Shown here piece by piece: positions 7,325 through 15,612 of a stretch of 38,753 nucleotides of DNA. The stretch is taken from positions 1 through 38,753 of the forward strand of contig JAGGAB010000033.1 of assembly GCA_017889705.1 (NCBI GenBank), written 5' to 3'. How positions within the stretch are numbered: position 1 is the stretch's first letter; each line of letters begins with the position of its first letter. The notes beneath the pieces were generated by a model. That model was not told the DNA's origin. It saw only the letters and a list, made by a program, of their open reading frames with translations, and searched no databases. The position numbers and the translations under genes were made by a program. Source of the stretch: Bacillota bacterium. GTDB taxonomy: Bacteria; Bacillota; Negativicutes; Sporomusales; Sporomusaceae.

Positions 7325-8890
7325 TTGAAAACACAAGTACGGACAGCGCTGGCGGCGTCATTATTTTATCTGGCGGCGTCAATAACCACTCCCGGATTTG
7401 CAGCAAATAATGATAGCCATACCGGCGAGTTGACATTAAAACATTTGTCCAGCTATGCCACTGGTTTTTCCAACCCTGATGGCGGTGTGGCAGAAATAGT
7501 AAAGTTTAATCCGGACAATAAAAAAATGTACCTGGTAAATGGTATGACCAAAACTGTTGATATTGTCACACTTACTGCTGATGGTACAACCAAATTTAAT
7601 GCGGCGACAGATCGGATTGATGTCAGTAAAACCATTGCCAGCTTTAATTTTGGTGATATCACCAGCGTGGATGTCAACACCAAACACAAAATTATTGCAC
7701 TGGCAGTTCAGGAAGCCGATTATAGCAAAGCCGGGGCAATAGTAATCCTGGATTATAACGGCAAACTAATCAAACATGTGGCTGCCGGAGTTCAACCTGA
7801 TATGGTTACCTTTACCCCTGATGGCAATAGTATTTTGACGGCTAATGAAGGAGAACCGCGCTTAGGGTATGAAGCTGGGTCTGTAGATCCTCAAGGTTCG
7901 GTAACAATTGTTGATTTACGCAAAGGTGTGGAAAAGGCCACAGCAGTGACGGTTGGCTTTGAGGGGTTTGACGCCAAACGTGACCAACTGATTGCCGACA
8001 AGGTTCTGTTAAAGCAGGGCGCTGCTCCGGGCGTTGATTTAGAGCCTGAATATATTGCGGTAAGTGCCGACAGCAAAAAGGCCTATGTTAGTTTGCAGGA
8101 AGCTAATGCCATTGCCTCTTTGGATATTAAGGACAAAAAATTTACCGCGATAAAAGGACTGGGGTTTAAAGACCACAGTATCGAGAAAAATGCGGTTGAT
8201 TTGCTAAAAGATAAGAAAATCGATATAAAGCCGCAGCAGGTGTACGGCGCCTACATGCCTGACGGAATTGCCAGCTATGAAAGTAAAGGCAGTAACTACA
8301 TTCTTACCGCCAATGAAGGCGATGGCCGGGAATGGGGAGCTTATACCAATATCGCCACTGCCGTAATTGACGGTCAAAAGGTCGACGCACTGAAAAACAC
8401 GGAACATGTCGGACTAAGCGCTGATAAAGTATATACCTTTGGCGGGAGGTCTTTTTCGATCTGGCAGGCCGATACCTTGCAACAAGTATTTGACAGCGGC
8501 AGTGACTTTGAAAGTATAGCAGCAAAAAAGTATCCCAAGTATTTTAATGCTTCCAATAAGGATGTTGTCCTTGACAGTCGCAGCGGTAAAAAAGGACCGG
8601 AGCCGGAAGACGTAAAAGTTGGCCGCATCGGTGATAAAGTATATGCGTTTATTGGACTGGAGAGAATGGGTGGTGTAATGACCTATAATATTACTGATCC
8701 GGCCAATGCCTATTTTGTTGATTATTGTAATACGCGGGATTTTAGTGCTAATATTGCCGGCGATGTTTCACCAGAGGGGTTATGCTTTGTAGCTGCCGAT
8801 AAGAGCCCGACAGGCAGACCGCTGCTTTTGGCGGCCAATGAAGTCAGCGGCACAGTGGCAATCTTTGAAGTACACAGTGCTGCTAAATAG
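7325..8890 (+). CDS. Exported choice-of-anchor I family beta-propeller-like protein
   Basis: A 521-residue precursor. Residues 1-27 form a signal peptide (MKTQVRTA, a hydrophobic stretch, then PGFAA as cleavage region). The mature part resembles the choice-of-anchor I family, beta-rich repeat proteins seen on bacterial surfaces and near alkaline-phosphatase or 5'-nucleotidase-like proteins. Visible family traits are the opening LKHLSSYATGFSN, VAEIVKFNPDNKKMYLVNG, and repeated blade-like units such as PDMVTFTPDGNSILTANEGE, DGIASYESKGSNYILTANEG and GPEPEDVKVGRIGDKVYAF. The reaction, if any, is unknown. The start is TTG, fixed by GAGGAGG 7 bases upstream. It is followed 29 bases later by a 5'-nucleotidase-like exported protein, and the two probably work together outside the cytoplasmic membrane. 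Confidence 0.85.
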   Translation: MKTQVRTALAASLFYLAASITTPGFAANNDSHTGELTLKHLSSYATGFSNPDGGVAEIVKFNPDNKKMYLVNGMTKTVDIVTLTADGTTKFNAATDRIDVSKTIASFNFGDITSVDVNTKHKIIALAVQEADYSKAGAIVILDYNGKLIKHVAAGVQPDMVTFTPDGNSILTANEGEPRLGYEAGSVDPQGSVTIVDLRKGVEKATAVTVGFEGFDAKRDQLIADKVLLKQGAAPGVDLEPEYIAVSADSKKAYVSLQEANAIASLDIKDKKFTAIKGLGFKDHSIEKNAVDLLKDKKIDIKPQQVYGAYMPDGIASYESKGSNYILTANEGDGREWGAYTNIATAVIDGQKVDALKNTEHVGLSADKVYTFGGRSFSIWQADTLQQVFDSGSDFESIAAKKYPKYFNASNKDVVLDSRSGKKGPEPEDVKVGRIGDKVYAFIGLERMGGVMTYNITDPANAYFVDYCNTRDFSANIAGDVSPEGLCFVAADKSPTGRPLLLAANEVSGTVAIFEVHSAAK

Positions 8891-8919
8891 AAAAGAGGCA
8901 AACAGAAAGGAAGTAGATT

Positions 8920-9867
8920 ATGCATAAAAAGATAACCTATATTCTTACGCTGGCAATTGTAGTGGTATTGCTCGCACCGGTTGGCGTATTTGCCGCTGCC
9001 AGCCAGCCACAGCTATTCAACCTGACAATTATTCATACTAATGATTTTCACGACTACGAGCCCTATGCTCTTGCCAGAAAAGCAACAATCATTAAACAGA
9101 TACGGGCCGAAAAGAAAAATGTATTACTACTGGAAGGCGGCGACCTTTCGATCCGGGGGCCATATCACAAAGTTTTTTATGGAGAGCTGGAGATGGCAGT
9201 TCTCAATGCTCTGAAATATGATGCCTGGGAACTGGGCAACAATGAGTTTAAAGCCCATCCTGATCAGGCTGTTACTGACGAAAAATTGAGTAACCTGATA
9301 AACCAGGCTAAGTTTCCGACACTGTGTGCCAATGTGAAGACAACGGCCGGTGATTACCTGCCAGGGGTACGGCCCTATATTGTTAAACAGGTGGCAGATA
9401 TGAAGATTGGCATTTTGGGCGTAACCTCCAATAAAGTCAAGAAGTATCCGCAAGCTTCCAATAAGGTTGTGGAAGATGCGTTTACTGCCGTAAAGAACCT
9501 GATTCCCGAAGTTCGTAAAGAGTCAGATATTCAAATCGTATTGTCACATGCCGGACTTGCCGGCGATTTGCAGATAGACAAAGATCTTGCCGATAGTGGT
9601 ATTTCCTTTATCCTTGGGGCTGATGATCATTTTGTTATTCCCCAGCCAATCTATCGTTCTGGCGGAATCCCCATCACCCAGGCGGGCGGCGAAGATAATA
9701 TTTTCCTGGGCAAACTGGATTTAACCTATGAGAAAAAAGACGGCAAATGGGTGCTCAAATCCCATAAAGGCATGTTGTATCCTATCAATGATAAAGTGCC
9801 AATGGATGCCGAAATTAAAAAGATTGTGGACGGATATTTGAGTAAAGTGCAAAAGCCGGCTGCATAG
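8920..9867 (+). CDS. Exported 5'-nucleotidase-like metallophosphoesterase with altered active site
   Basis: A 315-residue protein with a signal peptide (residues 1-26, ending VGVFAAA), followed by the N-terminal metallophosphoesterase domain of the UshA/5'-nucleotidase family. Recognisable motifs are D42-F-H44 (HTNDFHD), G-G-D75 (LEGGDL), G-N107-N-E (LGNNEF), H210 (VLSHAG) and D235-D-H237 (LGADDHF). In active relatives the third motif is GNHE, whose His is catalytic, and the last is GHxH. Here the catalytic His is Asn108 and the first His of the last motif is Asp235. The C-terminal nucleotide-binding domain of 5'-nucleotidases is absent. It may therefore be a weak or altered phosphatase, or a binding protein. 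It lies 29 bases after the choice-of-anchor I gene and ends at a strong terminator. Confidence 0.83.
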   Translation: MHKKITYILTLAIVVVLLAPVGVFAAASQPQLFNLTIIHTNDFHDYEPYALARKATIIKQIRAEKKNVLLLEGGDLSIRGPYHKVFYGELEMAVLNALKYDAWELGNNEFKAHPDQAVTDEKLSNLINQAKFPTLCANVKTTAGDYLPGVRPYIVKQVADMKIGILGVTSNKVKKYPQASNKVVEDAFTAVKNLIPEVRKESDIQIVLSHAGLAGDLQIDKDLADSGISFILGADDHFVIPQPIYRSGGIPITQAGGEDNIFLGKLDLTYEKKDGKWVLKSHKGMLYPINDKVPMDAEIKKIVDGYLSKVQKPAA

Positions 9868-9882
9868 AACCTGACATGTCAC

Positions 9883-9928
9883 AAAAATACCCACAAATTT
9901 ATCTGCTGATAAGTTTGTGGGTATTTTG
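9883..9928. terminator. Bidirectional intrinsic terminator
   Basis: AAAATACCCACAAATTTATC (9884-9903) pairs with GATAAGTTTGTGGGTATTTT (9908-9927), essentially perfectly, around a 4-base loop. It lies between two convergent genes and can serve both. Confidence 0.9.
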
Positions 9929-9967
9929 CCTTTAGGTGCTGGGGCTGGCACAGTAGCCCCAATCGTA

Positions 9968-11221
9968 CTAGCCAGATAATTGATCGATAAACAGCCAAAT
10001 ATTGAGCAGGCTAACTATGATTCCAATAGTAAGCAGCACGATATTATGCAGCTTACTGTTGGCGAATTTCCCCATAACTTTGGTGGATGAGGTCAAATAT
10101 ATCTGCAGAAAAATAGTTAGCGGCAATTGGATGCTGAGCAGCATTTGTGATAGCACAAGTCCTTTAAACGGGTCGGAAATAAGGAAAATGAAAAGAACGG
10201 CTGCCGTATAAGTCACTATGACACCCAAGCGGGTATGAAGATCCTTAATATTATAAGGCTCGCGAAACATCCCGGCAAATATGCTGCCGGCCGCCATGCC
10301 GGCCGTGCTTGTCGATGATACTCCGGCAAATAGCAGCGCAAAAGCAAAAACAACCGAAGCGGTACTTCCCAAGAGCGGAGTAAGCATGTCACCAGCCTGC
10401 TCCAGGGTTTCAACATGAATTTGATGTTTAAAAAAGGTAACGGCGGCAATTAATATCATGGCACTGTTAATGGCCCAACCAATCAACATGGAAAAAAGCG
10501 TGTCCAGAAATTCATAGTTTAACTGTTTTTTAATAACTGCTTCTTCCTCCAGATTCCATTGTCGGCTTTGAATAATTTCAGAATGTAAAAACAGGTTGTG
10601 AGGCATGACAACAGCTCCTAAGACGCTCATGATAATAATCAATGAGCCGTCAGGAACCTGAGGAGTCACCCAGCCTGCTGCTGCCTGGACCCAGTCAATA
10701 TTGACCAGAGTAAGCTCATACAAAAAAGACAGGCCAATCAGTGATACAAAACCGATAATCCAGCGTTCCAACCGCCGATAGGAACTGCTCCAGAGCAGTA
10801 GTCCTGATGTTATGGCCGCAATAACTGAACCGATGGCAAGCGGCAGGTTTAACAAAAGCTTAAGGGCAATGGCCATACCGAGAATTTCTGCCAAGGCGGT
10901 AGCCGTAGCTGCGCCTAATGCCGATAGTAAGATAAAACGGGAGAGCCGGGGCGGCAAAAATAAGGTTGCTGCTTCAGAAAGGCAGTAGCCGGTAACAATG
11001 CCAAGGTGGGCGACATTATGCTGGAGGAAAATCAGCATAATTGTAGCAAGTGTCACCATCCAAAGTAATGTATAGCCGTAATCTGAGCCTGCTGCCATAT
11101 TGGCAGCCCAGTTGCCGGGGTCGATGAAGCCGACAGTCACTAAAATCCCCGGCCCAATATAGCGCAGCCATTCACGGGACTTAATATCAGGCAAATGAAC
11201 CTGAGAAAGAAACGAAAACAT
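9968..11221 (-). CDS. mntH: Nramp-family Mn(II)/Fe(II) transporter MntH
   Basis: A 417-residue protein with about 11 membrane helices. It keeps both canonical metal-site motifs of Nramp proteins: D34-P-G-N37 in helix 1 (FIDPGNWAANMAAG) and M206-P-H-N in helix 6 (AVVMPHNLFLHSE), the methionine being the soft-metal ligand that favours Mn(II), Fe(II) and similar ions. Proton-coupled uptake of manganese is the expected role. The ATG at 11221 has GGAGG 9 bases upstream. A TATAAT on the reverse strand (11253-11258) is a likely -10. It is transcribed away from the malic enzyme gene, whose product normally needs Mn(II) or Mg(II); a functional link is only a suggestion. Compare the Nramp-like gene at 23165, which lacks these motifs. 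Confidence 0.93.
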   Translation of the reverse strand: MFSFLSQVHLPDIKSREWLRYIGPGILVTVGFIDPGNWAANMAAGSDYGYTLLWMVTLATIMLIFLQHNVAHLGIVTGYCLSEAATLFLPPRLSRFILLSALGAATATALAEILGMAIALKLLLNLPLAIGSVIAAITSGLLLWSSSYRRLERWIIGFVSLIGLSFLYELTLVNIDWVQAAAGWVTPQVPDGSLIIIMSVLGAVVMPHNLFLHSEIIQSRQWNLEEEAVIKKQLNYEFLDTLFSMLIGWAINSAMILIAAVTFFKHQIHVETLEQAGDMLTPLLGSTASVVFAFALLFAGVSSTSTAGMAAGSIFAGMFREPYNIKDLHTRLGVIVTYTAAVLFIFLISDPFKGLVLSQMLLSIQLPLTIFLQIYLTSSTKVMGKFANSKLHNIVLLTIGIIVSLLNIWLFIDQLSG

Positions 11222-11449
11222 AGGTGTTAACCTCCGCTATTCTCTTTTCTCTATTATAGCGGTTTGGCTGGCTGTACTCCAGTAGGTAGCGGCAGGAATT
11301 TGTCAAATGGCGCGTCGCACCCCGATTTTGCAAACACTGTCGATGTCTGCCGCTAGCTGGAGATTAACCTGCAAAGCAGGAAAAATACGCCAAGATGGAG
11401 AAGAATGCGAAAAACAGAATATTAGAAAATATTTGGAGGATGAGATCTT
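11222..11449. promoter_or_regulatory. Divergent mntH / malic enzyme intergenic region
   Basis: On the reverse strand, TATAAT (11253-11258 as ATTATA on the forward strand) is a plausible -10 for mntH, with a weak -35. For the malic enzyme only the ribosome site GGAGGATGAG (about 11433-11442) is clear. No convincing rightward promoter, operator or riboswitch was found. Confidence 0.35.
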
Positions 11450-12682
11450 ATGAGTGGCAATATCCGTGAGGAAGCAATGAAGTTGCACAGGGACAATCAA
11501 GGTAAGTTGGGAGTAGCCAGCAAGGTCCCTTTGAAAGACCGGCATGATTTAAGTCTGGCTTATACGCCAGGGGTTGCAGAACCCTGCAAGGACATTAAAG
11601 CAAACAAAGACTTATCCTTCGAGCTGACCTGCCGGGGCAATATGGTTGCTGTGGCAACAGATGGCACAAGGGTTCTGGGGCTTGGCGACATCGGGCCGGA
11701 AGCCGCTATGCCTGTTATGGAAGGCAAATGTGTGTTATTTAAAGTGTTTGGTGATGTTGACGCAGTTCCTATCTGTATTGATACCAAAGACCCTGAAAAG
11801 TTTATTGAGACTGTGAAACTCTTACAGCCAACCTTTGCCGGCATTAATCTGGAGGATATCTCTTCACCCAAATGTTATGACATTGAAGATAAGCTTAAAG
11901 CAATTATGGATATTCCCGTATTCCATGATGACCAGCATGGAACGGCTATTGCGGCGCTGGCAACTTTGCTGGGCGCATTGCGGTTTGTAAAAAAGGACAT
12001 TAAAACTGCTAAAATTGTAGTTAACGGTGCCGGTGCTGCCGGTTCGGCCATTGGCCGCCTGCTGGTAAACGCCGGGGCAGATAACTTGATAATGGTTGAC
12101 ATTAATGGTGCGCTGTATGAGGGGATGCCTGGACTTAACCGCATTCAGGCCGAACTTGCTAAGAAATCCAATAAAGCGAAAGCCCAAGGCAGTCTGGCCG
12201 AGGTGGCTCGCGGAGCGGATGCGCTTATCGGGGTTTCTGCGCCAGGGGCATTTACCAAAGAAATTATTGCGTCTATGGCTGCTGATGCCATTGTTATTGG
12301 TATGGCCAACCCTGTGCCTGAGGTTTCTTATGAGGACGGAAAAGCCGCAGGCGCTAAAGTTGTTGGTACAGGACGTTCTGATGCGCCCAATCAGACTAAT
12401 AATGTAACGGTTTTCCCAGGTGTTTTCCGCGGAGCGCTTGATGTGCGGGCACGCCAGATCAATGAGGCCATGAAGCTGGCAGCAGCCTATGCTATTGCCA
12501 ATCTCATCGAAGACAAAGATCTCAGGGAAGATTATGTTGTTGTCGATGCCTTTGATCCCCGGGTTGCTCCGGCCGTTGCGGCCGCTGTTGCGAAAGCCGC
12601 TATGGATACAGGGGTCGCCAGAATTCAGGTTGATCCTGAGAAAATCAGACTAAATACGGCGGCCAGAACGCAGAAAAAATAA
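11450..12682 (+). CDS. NAD(P)-dependent malic enzyme
   Basis: A complete 410-residue short-form bacterial malic enzyme, which oxidatively decarboxylates malate to pyruvate and CO2 in the cytosol. The N-terminal domain has LSLAYTPGVAEPC (tyrosine motif), RGNMVAVATDGTRVLGLGDIG and the metal/substrate region INLEDISSPKCYDIE followed by PVFHDDQHGTA. The Rossmann domain carries VVNGAGAAGSAIGRLL (GxGxxG-type, residues ~185-200), MVDINGA after the second strand (an acidic residue that usually favours NAD), IGMANPVPEVSYED and TNNVTVFPGVFRGAL. The ATG is preceded by GGAGGATGAG. With the DcuC and DASS carriers in this window it offers a route from imported C4-dicarboxylates to pyruvate. Confidence 0.95.
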   Translation: MSGNIREEAMKLHRDNQGKLGVASKVPLKDRHDLSLAYTPGVAEPCKDIKANKDLSFELTCRGNMVAVATDGTRVLGLGDIGPEAAMPVMEGKCVLFKVFGDVDAVPICIDTKDPEKFIETVKLLQPTFAGINLEDISSPKCYDIEDKLKAIMDIPVFHDDQHGTAIAALATLLGALRFVKKDIKTAKIVVNGAGAAGSAIGRLLVNAGADNLIMVDINGALYEGMPGLNRIQAELAKKSNKAKAQGSLAEVARGADALIGVSAPGAFTKEIIASMAADAIVIGMANPVPEVSYEDGKAAGAKVVGTGRSDAPNQTNNVTVFPGVFRGALDVRARQINEAMKLAAAYAIANLIEDKDLREDYVVVDAFDPRVAPAVAAAVAKAAMDTGVARIQVDPEKIRLNTAARTQKK

Positions 12683-12714
12683 GAAGACCAATAAGAGTAG
12701 TAAATGACTTGTTT

Positions 12715-12747
12715 ATAGCCGGGTTATTATAATAAATAGCCCGGCTA
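12715..12747 (+). terminator. Hairpin after malic enzyme gene, weak terminator
   Basis: ATAGCCGGG (12715-12723) pairs with CCCGGCTAT (12739-12747), and TTATT/AATAA extends the stem. The stem is strong, but no T-run follows (GTGGCAT), so it may be a processing or mRNA-stabilising structure rather than an efficient terminator. Confidence 0.55.
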
Positions 12748-12778
12748 TGTGGCATATTTAAAGCATAAATGAGACTTG

Positions 12779-12808
12779 CTTCAGATGGGGTTTTAACCCC
12801 ACCTGAGG
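12779..12808. repeat. Palindromic intergenic repeat (CTTCAG-TGGGGTT type)
   Basis: CTTCAGATGGGGTT (12779-12792) can pair with AACCCCACCTGAGG (12795-12808), 12 Watson-Crick pairs plus 2 G-U pairs. A degenerate partial copy, CTTCAGCTGGGGTT, occurs at 23081-23094. This suggests a dispersed palindromic element rather than a gene-specific site. Confidence 0.55.
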
Positions 12809-12836
12809 CTTAGTCGAATTATCCAGGGACTTAGCC

Positions 12837-12894
12837 GTTCTATACTCCCGCCTTTAGAGAACGGGAGTATTAGAACGGGTTGGTCATCGGATAA
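12837..12894. repeat. Hairpin plus TCATCGGATAA motif, part of a dispersed element
   Basis: GTTCTATACTCCCG (12837-12850) pairs with CGGGAGTATTAGAAC (12862-12876) with one extra base. It is followed by TCATCGGATAA (12884-12894). The stretch AGAAC...GTCATCGGATAA reappears at 29726-29748. The rest of the 306-base gap before the next gene (12895-12974) shows no coding frame, and I see no named riboswitch in it. Confidence 0.5.
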
Positions 12895-12988
12895 CTTTCT
12901 TAAAAACAGGATAAGGGCAACATCGACTTGTGCTTTCGCTACAGCTCAGCGCAAACCGTGTTTTCTCTACGTCAAGGGAGGGTGTATT

Positions 12989-14392
12989 GTGAACAAGAAT
13001 CTGCGTAATGGTTTAATTGTGCTTGCTGTTGGTGCAATTATCTGGTTTATTCCGGTACCGGCAGGTCTTAAGGCACCGGCATGGCAGTTATTTGCCATCT
13101 TTGTTGCCACCATTCTCGGTTTTATTCTTCAACCTCTGCCCATTGGTGCTATTGCTTTAATTAGTGTTGGTATTACCGGTCTATGTAAGATCGTATCACC
13201 TGCGGATGTGTTGTCAGGGTTCGGCAACACCACAATTTGGCTGATTGTCTCGGCTTTTCTTTTCGCCAAAGGTTTTGTTAAGACCGGTCTAGGTCGGCGA
13301 ATTGCTTATAAAATTATGGCCGCTATTGGCGACAGTTCACTTAAGATGGCTTATGCCATGGTTATCAGTGATTTGATTATTGCACCTGCCACGCCTTCGA
13401 ATACCGCGCGGGGCGGCGGTATTCTTTACCCGATTGTTCGCAGCCTTTCCTCGGCTTTTGGCTCAGAACCTGGTGAATCATCTCGAAGAATTGGCTCTTA
13501 TCTTATGAAAACCACTTTCCAGGGCAACTGCATTACTTCAGCTATGTTCTTAACTGCTGTGGCTCCGAACTCGTTGGTAGCCGCCTTGGCCATGCAAACC
13601 TCCAAGGTACAGCTATCCTGGGGAACCTGGGCAATGGCCGGCATTGTTCCCGGCTTGATTGCGCTGGCTTTGGTGCCATACGTTATTTATAAATTGTATC
13701 CGCCTGAAATCACCAAAACACCGGAGGCTAAAGTCATTGCCCGCCAGGAAATCGAGAAAATGGGCCCAATGTCTTACGGCGAAAAAATAGTTGCCGGAAC
13801 ATTTGTTATTGCACTTATTTTATGGAGTACTTCTGCTTATACCAAGATAGATGCAACCATTGCCGCCATTGTTTGTGTAGGGATTATGCTTATCGGCAAT
13901 GCCATCGAATGGAAAGATGTCCTGGAAGAAAAGGGCGCCTGGGATACGCTGGTTTGGATGGGTGCGTTAATCAGTTTGGCTGGTGCGCTTGCCAAACTGG
14001 GGCTTATTAATTGGTTTGCCAAAATTGTTGGCGCTTCACTGGTAGGCTATTCCTGGATGGTTGCCCTCGGCATATTGCTCTTGGTATATATGTATTCCCA
14101 TTATGCTTTTGCCAGTCTTTCAGCCCATGTTACCGCCATGTATGCGGCTTTTTTGGCAGTTGCTGTGGCCGCCGGAGCGCCGCCTTTTCTTGCCGCCATG
14201 GGACTTGGTGTTATTTCCGCTTTGTATGGCAGCTTGACCCACTATGCAACAGGCCCGGCACCGATTTTCTTTGGCTCAGGCTATATACCCCAAGGAACCT
14301 GGTGGAAAATCGGTTTTATTATGTCAGTTATCAACCTCATTATTTTTATTGGTATTGGGAGCATGTGGTGGAAGTTTCTCGGACTCTGGTAA
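12989..14392 (+). CDS. DASS/SLC13-family Na+-coupled dicarboxylate or tricarboxylate transporter
   Basis: A 467-residue protein with about 12 to 13 hydrophobic segments, of the divalent-anion:Na+ symporter family (CitT, TtdT, 2-oxoglutarate/malate translocator type). The two Ser-Asn-Thr-like substrate/Na+ signatures are visible: PATPSNTARGGG (~134-145) and GSLTHYATGPAPIFFGSGY (~411-429). Also typical are GFGNTTIWLIVSAFLFAKG and the start APAWQLFAIFVATILGFILQ. Likely substrates are malate, succinate, 2-oxoglutarate, citrate or tartrate; sequence alone does not choose. The start is GTG at 12989 with AGGGAGGGTG upstream. It follows the malic enzyme after a repeat-rich gap and ends at a good terminator, so it is probably its own unit. 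Confidence 0.9.
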   Translation: MNKNLRNGLIVLAVGAIIWFIPVPAGLKAPAWQLFAIFVATILGFILQPLPIGAIALISVGITGLCKIVSPADVLSGFGNTTIWLIVSAFLFAKGFVKTGLGRRIAYKIMAAIGDSSLKMAYAMVISDLIIAPATPSNTARGGGILYPIVRSLSSAFGSEPGESSRRIGSYLMKTTFQGNCITSAMFLTAVAPNSLVAALAMQTSKVQLSWGTWAMAGIVPGLIALALVPYVIYKLYPPEITKTPEAKVIARQEIEKMGPMSYGEKIVAGTFVIALILWSTSAYTKIDATIAAIVCVGIMLIGNAIEWKDVLEEKGAWDTLVWMGALISLAGALAKLGLINWFAKIVGASLVGYSWMVALGILLLVYMYSHYAFASLSAHVTAMYAAFLAVAVAAGAPPFLAAMGLGVISALYGSLTHYATGPAPIFFGSGYIPQGTWWKIGFIMSVINLIIFIGIGSMWWKFLGLW

Positions 14393-14405
14393 GCCAGATG
14401 GCAAT

Positions 14406-14442
14406 GGAGGCACCTGACTTTAAGCAGTGCCTCCGTTTTTCT
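14406..14442 (+). terminator. Intrinsic terminator
   Basis: GGAGGCAC (14406-14413) pairs with GTGCCTCC (14427-14434), followed by GTTTTTCTT. It begins 14 bases after the DASS-transporter stop. Confidence 0.88.
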
Positions 14443-14513
14443 TCTAAAAGCACTAAAAAGAGTGTAAAAACAGACTTTTCTAAGAAAGAAATCGCCAAAA
14501 ACGATATCTATGG

Positions 14514-14542
14514 TGGAAAATGGTTGATTAATAGGCTATAAT
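14514..14542 (+). promoter_or_regulatory. Probable sigma-A promoter for dapA
   Basis: The -35-like TGGAAA (14514-14519, 4 of 6 consensus) is separated by 17 bases from a perfect TATAAT (14537-14542). The transcript would start about 40 bases before the dapA ATG. Confidence 0.6.
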
Positions 14543-14587
14543 CAAAGTATTAAAAAATTACAAACCTAAAATAAGGGTGGTTAACTT

Positions 14588-15469
14588 ATGAAAAAACCAT
14601 TATTTATCGGCTCAGCCGTAGCTATTGTTACTCCTTTTACTGATGATGGCATTGATTATGCAGCTTTTACCAAACTCATTGAATTTCAAATCCAGGGTGG
14701 TTCAGACGCTATTGTTGTCTGTGGTACAACTGGCGAAGCTTCGACCATGCCTGATCCTGAACATATTGATGCAATCAAGTTTGTGGTTGATACCGTCAAC
14801 AAACGCATTCCGGTTATTGCCGGAACCGGCAGTAACGATACCCGCCATGCTATTGAGCTGTCAAAATCAGCTGAAGCTGTAGGCGCTGATGCTTTGTTGT
14901 CTGTAACTCCATACTATAACAAAGCCACACAAAAAGGCTTATATGAGCATTTCAAGATGATTGCGGAAAGTGTCAAACTGCCAATTATTTTGTACAATGT
15001 ACCAAGCAGAACTAATGTAAACATCAATCCTGATACGCTGAAAGCCTTATCGGAAATTGATAATATTGTGGCAGTTAAGGAATGTAATTTGGCGCAGGTT
15101 GGCGATATAATTAACCTTTGTGGAGAAGACTTCACCGTATATTCCGGTGAGGACGCCAATGTTCTGCCGCTGTTGTCGCTGGGTGGCAAAGGGGTTATTT
15201 CGGTTATGGCCAACATTATCCCTAAAGATACCCATGATATGGTGGTCAAATATCTAGAGGGCGATACCAAAGCAGCCACCAAACTGCAGCTTAAAACCTT
15301 AAATCTCATCAAAGCCTTATTCTGTGAGGTAAACCCTATTCCGGTAAAAGCCGCTGTAAAGCTGCTGGGCTTTAATGCTGGCAAATGCCGGATGCCTCTG
15401 ACCGAAATTGCTGATAACAATCGGGACTATTTGCGCCGCGAGATGCAGGCCTATGGCTTGCTTAAGTAA
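14588..15469 (+). CDS. dapA: 4-hydroxy-tetrahydrodipicolinate synthase
   Basis: This 293-residue (beta/alpha)8 aldolase condenses pyruvate with aspartate semialdehyde, the first committed step to diaminopimelate and lysine (and dipicolinate in spore formers). Diagnostic residues are all present: the GTTGE loop with T47/T48, Y109/Y110 (TPYYNK), Y136 and R141 (YNVPSRT), and the Schiff-base lysine K164 (VAVKE). SGEDANVLPLLSLGGKGVISV follows, as usual. AAGGGTGG precedes the ATG, and the unit has its own promoter and terminator. Some DHDPS homologues act as other pyruvate aldolases, but this motif set fits true DapA. It makes malic-enzyme-derived pyruvate a possible substrate source, though nothing shows co-regulation. 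Confidence 0.93.
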   Translation: MKKPLFIGSAVAIVTPFTDDGIDYAAFTKLIEFQIQGGSDAIVVCGTTGEASTMPDPEHIDAIKFVVDTVNKRIPVIAGTGSNDTRHAIELSKSAEAVGADALLSVTPYYNKATQKGLYEHFKMIAESVKLPIILYNVPSRTNVNINPDTLKALSEIDNIVAVKECNLAQVGDIINLCGEDFTVYSGEDANVLPLLSLGGKGVISVMANIIPKDTHDMVVKYLEGDTKAATKLQLKTLNLIKALFCEVNPIPVKAAVKLLGFNAGKCRMPLTEIADNNRDYLRREMQAYGLLK

Positions 15470-15492
15470 TATAAAACAGAAATGATAAAAGA

Positions 15493-15538
15493 CGCTGTTT
15501 GCCCGGAGAAAGTATAGCCGGAGTAAACAGCGCTTTTT
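15493..15538 (+). terminator. Intrinsic terminator after dapA
   Basis: CGCTGTTT (15493-15500) pairs with AAACAGCG (15525-15532), with an inner CCGG region, followed by CTTTTT. Confidence 0.8.
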
Positions 15539-15544
15539 GGTTGA

Positions 15545-15587
15545 AAATAAACAAGCAGCAAACCCCAAATGTATGGTTTGCTGCTTG
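15545..15587 (-). terminator. Intrinsic terminator for the leftward membrane-protein pair
   Basis: CAAGCAGCAAACC (15552-15564) is perfectly complementary to GGTTTGCTGCTTG (15575-15587). Read leftward, the stem is followed by TTTATTTTC, so it ends the reverse-strand unit. Confidence 0.88.
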
Positions 15588-15612
15588 CAAATAGTGCTTA
15601 ACTTGTAGTGTT

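Noticed and set aside
12895..12985. A named metabolite riboswitch before the DASS transporter
   Set aside because: GCGCAAACC looked suggestive, but no complete consensus of a known class could be assembled.
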